DNA of 19,922 nucleotides, from positions 3,015 to 22,936 of the forward strand of contig PATI01000053.1 in assembly GCA_002712335.1 (NCBI GenBank), given 5' to 3'. Made by a program: the position numbers and the translations under genes. How positions within the stretch are numbered: the first letter of the stretch is position 1; every line of letters starts with the position of its first letter. Below, in pieces: positions 14,664 through 19,922 of the stretch. This DNA is from Rhodospirillaceae bacterium (GTDB lineage Bacteria > Pseudomonadota > Alphaproteobacteria > MPNO01 > UBA2964). The notes under the pieces are model-generated. The model was not told the DNA's origin, ran no database searches, and saw only the letters and a program-made list of their open reading frames with translations.

Positions 14664-15527
14664 TTAGTAGGGTATGCTCCCTGCAATGGATGTACGATGT
14701 AATTTCCGAATGTCATAAGGTTTCAACCCACCACAGGCCAAGTGAATAGTGGCACTGTTATCCCAAAACACTAGGTCCCCTACCTCCCATTTATGTTGGT
14801 AAATAAATTCTGGTTTTTTCTGATGTTCAAATAATTCATCCAAAAGACGTTGTCCTTCGATATTATCAATACCATCGATAGCTACAGTGAAGCGTGGGGA
14901 GACATAAAGCGATTTCTGTCCTGTTATAGGATGTGTTCGAACCATTGGGTGAAGGGAGTCCGGTACTTTAATGTCGTAATACTCATTCACGTCACGGTCG
15001 AATGTGTCAGATATTCCGGCGCGCGGGTTTTTGCGGCGATCACGAATATGGATCGCCTTAAGATTACCAATTCGCATTTTGGTATCTTCTGGCAATGCAG
15101 CAAAAGCAGCATACATATTCGCCCAAGCAGTATCCCCACCTTCTTTCGCTACCTCTATCGCATGAAGCATCGAACCAAAGCTCGGTTTTTGTGCGTAAGT
15201 TAGATCGGAGTGCCAGTGTGACCCAGCATAAGCATCCGTCGCCCCTTCTGCTTTACCATCAATTATACGGTTGGAGAGTATGAGAATTGGCGGATATTCA
15301 GGATGCAAAAACTCGCCAGATACACGTACAACTAATTTTCCAAAGCGTTCACTAAACGCGACTTGTTCTCCCGGTTCCAAACTCTGATCACGAAATACCA
15401 ATACCAGATGCTCATGCAAAGCAGACTTGATTGCCGCGATAAGCTCGTCATCACAGGACGAGGAAAGCCTTACGCCTGTTATCTCGGCGCCAAGGGCCTT
15501 GGGATAGGGGGATATAGTTATTGACAT
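14664..15527 (-). CDS. TauD-like Fe(II)/2-oxoglutarate-dependent dioxygenase (canonical subgroup)
   Basis: A 287-residue TauD/TfdA-family dioxygenase, different in type from the four copies further left. Iron ligands are H106 and D108 in the canonical HWHSDLTY, and distal H262 in WDNSATIHLA. R274 and R278 follow at +12 and +16. GGDTAWANMYAAF (about 130-142) is the standard 2-oxoglutarate Thr block. It lacks the SNIRENGxPIG insert of the other copies, reading LSNRIIDGKAEGATDAYAGS there. GGAGA lies 7 bases before ATG 15527. It heads the minus-strand unit with the alpha-hydroxy-acid dehydrogenase and amidohydrolase, and is divergent from the decarboxylase-like gene at 15709. A dioxygenase releasing a hydroxyacid for the next enzyme would be coherent, but that is inference. 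Confidence 0.93.
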   Translation of the reverse strand: MSITISPYPKALGAEITGVRLSSSCDDELIAAIKSALHEHLVLVFRDQSLEPGEQVAFSERFGKLVVRVSGEFLHPEYPPILILSNRIIDGKAEGATDAYAGSHWHSDLTYAQKPSFGSMLHAIEVAKEGGDTAWANMYAAFAALPEDTKMRIGNLKAIHIRDRRKNPRAGISDTFDRDVNEYYDIKVPDSLHPMVRTHPITGQKSLYVSPRFTVAIDGIDNIEGQRLLDELFEHQKKPEFIYQHKWEVGDLVFWDNSATIHLACGGLKPYDIRKLHRTSIAGSIPY

Positions 15528-15696
15528 GACTTCTCTCCATCAGGACACCGCAAACTTATTATGCATTAACCTCTAAAGACACTTTGCCAGTGTAGGAAGT
15601 CTAGCCTAATTGCTCCTGCTAAAGAAGACTGAGGTCGGAAACAATTCAAAACCTTTACATAACGGAGACATATCAGCATCCTATATATTCAAAATC

Positions 15697-15702
15697 AGGG
15701 AG
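15697..15702 (+). promoter_or_regulatory. Ribosome binding site fixing a TTG start
   Basis: AGGGAG ends 6 bases before TTG 15709. The protein then starts (M)KLSIALELYERH, the expected beginning of the family. No other usable start has such a site. The divergent gap 15528-15708 otherwise shows no confident promoter. Confidence 0.75.
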
Positions 15703-15708
15703 TTTATT

Positions 15709-16698
15709 TTGAAACTATCAATCGCATTGGAATTATATGAGAGGCACATGCCCTTTTTTACTGGGCAAATAACAGCACCTGAAGGTATCACCTTAAATGT
15801 TCTGGAGATTGGGGAGACCCTCGAACGACGACACGGCTTAGACCGGCATCACAGAATGTTACGTGATCTAGAGTTTGATATTTGTGAAATGTCTTTAGGG
15901 TCATACATCTTAGGACTTTCTCGCGATCCAAACTTTCCGATGGTCGGTATACCCGTATTCCCACGTCGCTATTTCTCAGCAAGCCAAATCTACATTAACG
16001 CCAATTCTAAAATTAAAACACCACGAGACCTGATAGGCCGCAAAGTCGGCATTACTGCCTTTCAAGTAACGCTATCAGTGCTCGCTAAAGGCGACCTCAA
16101 AAGAGATTATGGTGTAGATTGGCGTGATATTAATTGGCACTGTATGCGTCCAGAGCAATTACCCGTTGAGTTTCCGGACGGCGTATCCGTGCAACGTATA
16201 CCGGAAGGCGCTGATATCGGTGAAATGCTCGCTGTCGGCGAGATTGATGCTCTAATTTGTCCGCAACCTCCCGCGAAATCACTGAAATCATTGGCCGCAG
16301 CCGGTGATAAGATAAGACGACTCTTTGTTGACCCTGAAGCAGAAGATGAGCGCTATTTTAAAAAATATGGTTATTTTCCGGTGATGCACCTGCTTGCAAT
16401 GCGGCGCGATACATTCGAAAAAGTGCCAGAGATGCCGACCGCCATGATTGAAATGTGGAATCGGTCAAAAGATATTGCCTATGGCTATTATGAAGACCCC
16501 GCCTATGCTCTACTCGCGTGGACATCCAATATTTTTAAGGCACAGCGTGAACGAATGGCATCTGATTTATGGCCTTCCGGTATTGCGGCCAATCGCAAAA
16601 ATCTACAGACTTTCCTAAATTACTGTAACGATCAGGGACTTATGGATCGCCTGCTCAGTGTCGAAGATCTGTTCGCAGAATCTGTTAGGAATAGTTAA
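15709..16698 (+). CDS. 4,5-dihydroxyphthalate decarboxylase-like protein (periplasmic-binding-protein fold, no signal peptide)
   Basis: A 329-residue protein resembling the sequences annotated as 4,5-dihydroxyphthalate decarboxylase (Pht5-like), which share the fold of type 2 periplasmic binding proteins. Family blocks are KLSIALELYERH at the start, a LDFDICEMS-like stretch (LEFDICEMSLGSYI), FPRRYFSASQIYIN, DLIGRKVGITAFQVT and GEIDALICPQPP. I start it at TTG 15709 because AGGGAG lies 6 bases upstream. The frame is open further up to another TTG at 15610, but that extension has no family resemblance. From this start there is no signal peptide, so the protein is probably cytoplasmic and an enzyme, not a solute receptor. 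It is followed 21 bases later by the flavoprotein gene. Pht5 makes protocatechuate from 4,5-dihydroxyphthalate; whether this protein does so is not established. Confidence 0.86.
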   Translation: MKLSIALELYERHMPFFTGQITAPEGITLNVLEIGETLERRHGLDRHHRMLRDLEFDICEMSLGSYILGLSRDPNFPMVGIPVFPRRYFSASQIYINANSKIKTPRDLIGRKVGITAFQVTLSVLAKGDLKRDYGVDWRDINWHCMRPEQLPVEFPDGVSVQRIPEGADIGEMLAVGEIDALICPQPPAKSLKSLAAAGDKIRRLFVDPEAEDERYFKKYGYFPVMHLLAMRRDTFEKVPEMPTAMIEMWNRSKDIAYGYYEDPAYALLAWTSNIFKAQRERMASDLWPSGIAANRKNLQTFLNYCNDQGLMDRLLSVEDLFAESVRNS

Positions 16699-16719
16699 TG
16701 AATTTATAGGCCTTACGCT

Positions 16720-18459
16720 ATGAATATTGGAGGAGTTAACAAAACTATCGAAACCGACGTCCTTGTAATCGGAGGGGGTGGGGGTGGATTAAGGGCTGCC
16801 GTCGCAGCTAATGCTGCCGGAGCTCGGGTTTTAGTCCTATCAAAGGGTATTGTTGGCAAAAGTGGCTTAACCCAAACCGCAGTGACTGGCTTTCAGGTGG
16901 CCTTTGGCTATGCCGACGCCCGCGACAATCCGGAAGTCCATTATGGCGATAGTATTCGCGGAGGTTATGGTCTTGCCGACCCTGATCTTGCTCGCATTTT
17001 TTGCGATGAAGCAATCGCCGCTGTAGAAGATATTGAAACCTTTGGAGCTCGTTTTGATCGCGAAGAAAATGGTAATTTAATCCAACGAAAGTTGGACTCA
17101 TCGCAAACTTATCCCAGATCAATCAAGAAAGGAGACTCTCTTGGTACTCCTATTATGCAGGCGCTCCGCCGTGAAATGAATAAACACAAGATACCTCGTA
17201 TGCACGAAATACTGGTGACCAGGTTGCTTAAGGACGGGGATAAGGTCTGCGGTGCAATAGGCCTTGATTTCCAAAAGGGTGAAATCATTGAATTTCGCGC
17301 GGGGGCAATCGTCATGGCTACTGGGGGGGCTGGAGAGTTATTTCCTTGTCATAGTAATACCCCCGATTCCACGGGTGATGGCTTTACTCTCGCTCTCAAT
17401 GCCGGAGCGGACTTGGTAGATATAGAATTCTTGCTAATGTTAGGCCATGCCGTGCTGCACCCTGCTACAGTGCGCGGCGTTTTGTTCACTTTTCAATACC
17501 TGCTAACTAAAGGCGCCAAGCCGCTGTTTAATTCAGAAGGGGATTCATTTCTCTCCAACTACGACCCGGAAGGTAGCGATAACCCAGCTAGGCACATCTA
17601 TGCCCGGGCCATCTATGGCGAGGTTCGAGCGGGGCGCGGGAGCCCACATGGTGGGGCTTTCTTTGACCCGGGATCAATCTCTAGAGAAACATTGATGGCC
17701 TCTCTTCCATCACAAACCAAATATCTGGAATCGTTTGGCGTTGATATAACAAAGCCCATAGAAGTTGGTGCGGCAGCACATTACGTTTGTGGCGGTATAA
17801 AAATTAATACCCAATCACAGTCAACTGTGCCCGGTTTATTTGCAGTCGGGGAGTGCTCCGGCGGGCCCCACGGAGCTGGTCGTATAGGCGGCAATTCCCT
17901 AACCGAAATATTAGTCTTTGGAAAACGTGCAGGAGTCGAAGCTGCAGCATTTGCCAATATTGAAAATACCGGCTTACCTGAAAGTGATGAAGTTTCATCA
18001 GAGGCGAATAGGGTAATTTCATATCTCAGCCAAGAACGCACTGGAGAACGGCCGAACGTAATCAAGGCACGCTTGCAAAAACTAATGAATGATTATGTCG
18101 GGGTAGTCCGCAATGAAGAAGGTCTAATTGATACTATCACTGAATTTGAAAGAATAGAGAAAGAAGATTTACCTTCAATGTCAATTGCGGAAAGTAACCG
18201 AGTAGGAAACTATGATTGGATCGAGGCATTAGAGGTTACCGCAATGATTACGTTGGCACGGGCTATGGCAGGAGCTGCTCTTCTAAGGACAGAAAGCCGC
18301 GGTGCACATTACCGCGAAGATTTTCCCGCAATCGATGATGAAAACTGGTTGCGGAATATTCTAATCCGCCGCAACCATGTCAGAGACGCGTTGGTTTTTG
18401 AGACTAAAGACCTTAAACCCGGGCCCGAATACACAAGCGCCCTTACTGGTGCCAAGTAA
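16720..18459 (+). CDS. Fumarate reductase/succinate dehydrogenase-like FAD flavoprotein
   Basis: A 579-residue flavoprotein of the SdhA/FrdA/AprA family. The FAD motif is VIGGGGGGLRAA (16-27); NSTGDG-type residues occur at 216-221 (DSTGDG). By my hand alignment to E. coli SdhA the dicarboxylate-site residues H247 (LHPAT), R291 (ARHIYAR), H354 (AHYVCGGI) and R388 (HGAGRIGGNSL) are kept. The Glu in SdhA's TEG motif is Lys here (LTKG, K264), and the His that covalently holds FAD is absent (GKSGLTQTAV). So FAD is probably non-covalent and the substrate may not be plain succinate. It is 21 bases after the decarboxylase-like gene and its stop directly abuts the ATG of a 2Fe-2S protein, its likely electron partner. 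No membrane anchor subunit is present. Family is confident; reaction is unknown. Confidence 0.9.
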   Translation: MNIGGVNKTIETDVLVIGGGGGGLRAAVAANAAGARVLVLSKGIVGKSGLTQTAVTGFQVAFGYADARDNPEVHYGDSIRGGYGLADPDLARIFCDEAIAAVEDIETFGARFDREENGNLIQRKLDSSQTYPRSIKKGDSLGTPIMQALRREMNKHKIPRMHEILVTRLLKDGDKVCGAIGLDFQKGEIIEFRAGAIVMATGGAGELFPCHSNTPDSTGDGFTLALNAGADLVDIEFLLMLGHAVLHPATVRGVLFTFQYLLTKGAKPLFNSEGDSFLSNYDPEGSDNPARHIYARAIYGEVRAGRGSPHGGAFFDPGSISRETLMASLPSQTKYLESFGVDITKPIEVGAAAHYVCGGIKINTQSQSTVPGLFAVGECSGGPHGAGRIGGNSLTEILVFGKRAGVEAAAFANIENTGLPESDEVSSEANRVISYLSQERTGERPNVIKARLQKLMNDYVGVVRNEEGLIDTITEFERIEKEDLPSMSIAESNRVGNYDWIEALEVTAMITLARAMAGAALLRTESRGAHYREDFPAIDDENWLRNILIRRNHVRDALVFETKDLKPGPEYTSALTGAK

Positions 18460-18771
18460 ATGGCAAAACTCAATATTACACTCTACCGTTTTGATCCAAA
18501 TTGTGACAGCGAATCGCGTCTACAGAGTTACGATATCAACTCTGATGGTCCTCTATCTGTGCTACAGGCAATAAGACATATCTATCATAATATTGACGGG
18601 ACGCTGTCTTTTCGTAATTCCGATTGCCGGCGTGGCGTGTGCGGAATTTGTTCGATGATGATTAATAAACGGCGTCAATTGACTTGTATGTGTCTTGCAA
18701 AGGATGGAATGATAGTAGAGCCCCCTCCTAATAAAACCATAGTGAAAGATCTTGTATTTGAGACTGATTAG
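18460..18771 (+). CDS. Short 2Fe-2S protein equal to the N-terminal domain of SdhB/FrdB
   Basis: A 103-residue 2Fe-2S protein. It carries C56, C61, C64 and C76 (in NSDCRRGVCGIC and RRQLTC), the same 5-3-12 spacing as the four 2Fe-2S ligand positions of E. coli SdhB (55, 60, 63, 75), one of which is Asp in SdhB. The opening NITLYRFDPNCDSESRLQSYDI also matches SdhB. The C-terminal helical domain with the 4Fe-4S and 3Fe-4S clusters is missing, and it ends at VKDLVFETD before a normal stop. I saw no cysteine-rich continuation in other frames of 18772-18908, so this is not a simple frameshift. The ATG follows the flavoprotein stop with no gap, so the two are translationally coupled. It probably passes electrons to or from the flavoprotein in the cytoplasm. 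The acceptor is unknown. Confidence 0.88.
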   Translation: MAKLNITLYRFDPNCDSESRLQSYDINSDGPLSVLQAIRHIYHNIDGTLSFRNSDCRRGVCGICSMMINKRRQLTCMCLAKDGMIVEPPPNKTIVKDLVFETD

Positions 18772-18908
18772 AGGAGCTCTCAATTAACCGATTGAAAAAC
18801 ATCAGTATAAGTGAAGTATCAAGCCTAAGGAATTCATGGTACGGCCGAAATTTGATTTACCGATAAGGTTTGCAAAGATTTTAAAAGTTTAAAGAACGCC
18901 GATTATTA

Positions 18909-19790
18909 ATGCCCCAATTACCAAATATGCCTCAGGCTGTTTTCTGGACGATTATCTCATCAATTCTGGTGATAGCCTATACCTCCACCGCAAAATACCT
19001 TGCCATGGAAGAGCTTCCAGTCCCGGTAATTGTTTTCTTCCGTTGCCTATTTGGTTTGGTTTTTTTCGTGCCTTGGTTGCTTAATCACGGTGTTGCAGGA
19101 CTCTCTACAAAAAAACCGTTCCTTATGGCCTCAAGAGGCTTTTTTACAATGATCGGTCTCTATTGCCTGTTCACTGCTCTATCTCAAATGCCAATTTCTG
19201 ATGTCATAGCCATCCAATATACCAAACCGATCTTCGCAACCTTTGCCGCAGTCCTTGTACTTCACGAAATTATGACAAAATCCCGTTGGATTGGAGTTTT
19301 TATAGCGTTGGCAGGAATGCTTCTAATTGTTCGGCCTGGTTTTGAAGAGTTCAACATGGGCTTCCTATGGGCCATCGGTGCAATGATATCCGGCGCCTAT
19401 ACAACCATTTCTGTCAAGTTTTTAACACGGACTGAAGACCCAGATAAAATAACGGCATGGATGGTCATTGGCATGACTGTCTCATCCGCGATCCCGGCTT
19501 TCTTGGTTTGGGAATTACCAGGCTTAGAACAACTAGGATGGCTCGCCTTCGCCGGTTTAGTTGCAAATGGTTTTCAACAAACTATGGCTCGGGGATACGC
19601 CCATGCGGACGCTACAGCAATCATGCCATTTGAATTTTCTCGACTTATCTTTGCCTCCATCTCGGGTTATCTATTTTTTTCTGAAGGACTAGGTATTTTG
19701 ACATGTGCCGGAGCGATGTTAATCTTTTTATCTGGCCTTTTTATTGTTCGTTCTGAAAATAATTCAGCTCCAAACCCAAAAAAACAATAG
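18909..19790 (+). CDS. EamA/DMT-family inner-membrane transporter
   Basis: A 293-residue integral membrane protein of the drug/metabolite transporter superfamily with two EamA repeats of about five helices each, ten hydrophobic segments in all. The first repeat spans about residues 10-138 and the second 148-285. The block QYTKPIFATFAAVLVLHE at the end of the first repeat and MPFEFSRLIFASISGYLFFSE at the end of the second are typical of the family. Substrates range from amino acids and metabolites to drugs, so none is assigned. ATG 18909 lacks a clear Shine-Dalgarno; a second Met at 18927 is no better. The 137 bases before it (18772-18908) hold nothing I recognise, so it may have its own promoter. 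Its stop is 9 bases from the end of the opposite-strand GMC gene. Confidence 0.92.
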   Translation: MPQLPNMPQAVFWTIISSILVIAYTSTAKYLAMEELPVPVIVFFRCLFGLVFFVPWLLNHGVAGLSTKKPFLMASRGFFTMIGLYCLFTALSQMPISDVIAIQYTKPIFATFAAVLVLHEIMTKSRWIGVFIALAGMLLIVRPGFEEFNMGFLWAIGAMISGAYTTISVKFLTRTEDPDKITAWMVIGMTVSSAIPAFLVWELPGLEQLGWLAFAGLVANGFQQTMARGYAHADATAIMPFEFSRLIFASISGYLFFSEGLGILTCAGAMLIFLSGLFIVRSENNSAPNPKKQ

Positions 19791-19799
19791 CAAGACTTA

Positions 19800-19922
19800 T
19801 TAGATCTCCGCGGGTGATAACGGGGGTTTTCCCAGAATCATGTCTGACGCTTTTTCCGCCATCATAATAACCGGCGCGTTTGTTGCCCCACCAATTAAAT
19901 CTGGCATTACCGAAGTATCAAT
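19800..19922 (-). CDS. GMC-family oxidoreductase, C-terminal 40 residues (cut by window edge)
   Basis: The minus strand from the right edge reads [20 protein letters not shown], then [20 protein letters not shown], then TAA. This is the unmistakable C-terminus of a GMC oxidoreductase, including the active-site Asn block ([17 protein letters not shown]). It closely parallels the end of the GMC protein at 6676-8310 ([26 protein letters not shown]), so a second family member lies just beyond the window. The gene converges on the EamA transporter with a 9-base gap. Nothing can be said of its substrate. Confidence 0.9.
   Translation of the reverse strand: MDTSVMPDLIGGATNAPVIMMAEKASDMILGKPPLSPAEI

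Noticed and set aside
15610..15708. TTG start at 15610 for the decarboxylase-like protein
   Set aside because: The extension has no family resemblance and TTG 15709 has a much better ribosome site.
18772..18908. Possible remnant of the SdhB C-terminal domain after a frameshift
   Set aside because: No CxxCxxC-type cysteine cluster or helical continuation could be read in this stretch; the short protein ends cleanly.
1..19922. CRISPR arrays, tRNA or rRNA genes, insertion sequences, phage or defence genes
   Set aside because: No regular repeats, cloverleaf-like elements, transposase or integrase motifs were found on either strand by reading; no defence-type protein family was recognised.

Overview
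This 19.9 kb window is dense with protein genes and looks like a catabolic region of a Gram-negative bacterium. It is probably an uncultured, marine-type alphaproteobacterium. The basis is the gene families present: many TauD-like dioxygenases, a TctC/Bug-type periplasmic binding protein, GMC dehydrogenases, TSUP and EamA transporters. By eye the base composition is moderately AT-rich. The organism assignment is inference; no rRNA, tRNA or other marker gene is present.

Layout, left to right. (1) 1-2067, minus strand: three tandem Fe(II)/2-oxoglutarate (TauD-like) dioxygenase genes with gaps of a few bases; the last runs off the left edge. (2) 2188-4144, plus: an ornithine cyclodeaminase/mu-crystallin family gene and a TSUP (TauE/SafE) permease, divergent from the dioxygenases. 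(3) 4237-6515, minus: a UbiD-family prFMN decarboxylase followed by a fourth TauD-like gene. (4) 6676-8310, plus: a GMC oxidoreductase whose end overlaps, tail to tail, a minus-strand 6-phosphogluconate dehydrogenase (8307-9701). (5) 9840-12167, plus: a luciferase-like flavin monooxygenase and a TTT-type substrate-binding protein, closed by a strong hairpin terminator. (6) 12234-15527, minus: a fifth TauD-like gene, an FMN alpha-hydroxy-acid dehydrogenase and an amidohydrolase_2 protein in one apparent operon. (7) 15709-18771, plus, divergent from (6): a 4,5-dihydroxyphthalate-decarboxylase-like protein, a fumarate-reductase-like flavoprotein and a 103-residue 2Fe-2S protein that equals only the N-terminal domain of SdhB. 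(8) 18909-19790, plus: an EamA/DMT permease, then the C-terminus of a second GMC oxidoreductase on the minus strand at the right edge.

Taken together, the window encodes oxidative and decarboxylating enzymes for small organic acids, alcohols and possibly aromatic or sulfonated compounds, plus uptake and efflux proteins. No transcription regulator, transposase, integrase, CRISPR array or RNA gene was seen. Nothing identifies the substrate. The most unusual unit is the flavoprotein plus mini-ferredoxin pair in (7). The most striking pattern is five TauD-like genes in 15.5 kb.

No gap between genes exceeds about 180 bases. The larger ones (2068-2187, 6516-6675, 9702-9839, 11022-11132, 15528-15708, 18772-18908) are described below or hold nothing I recognise.
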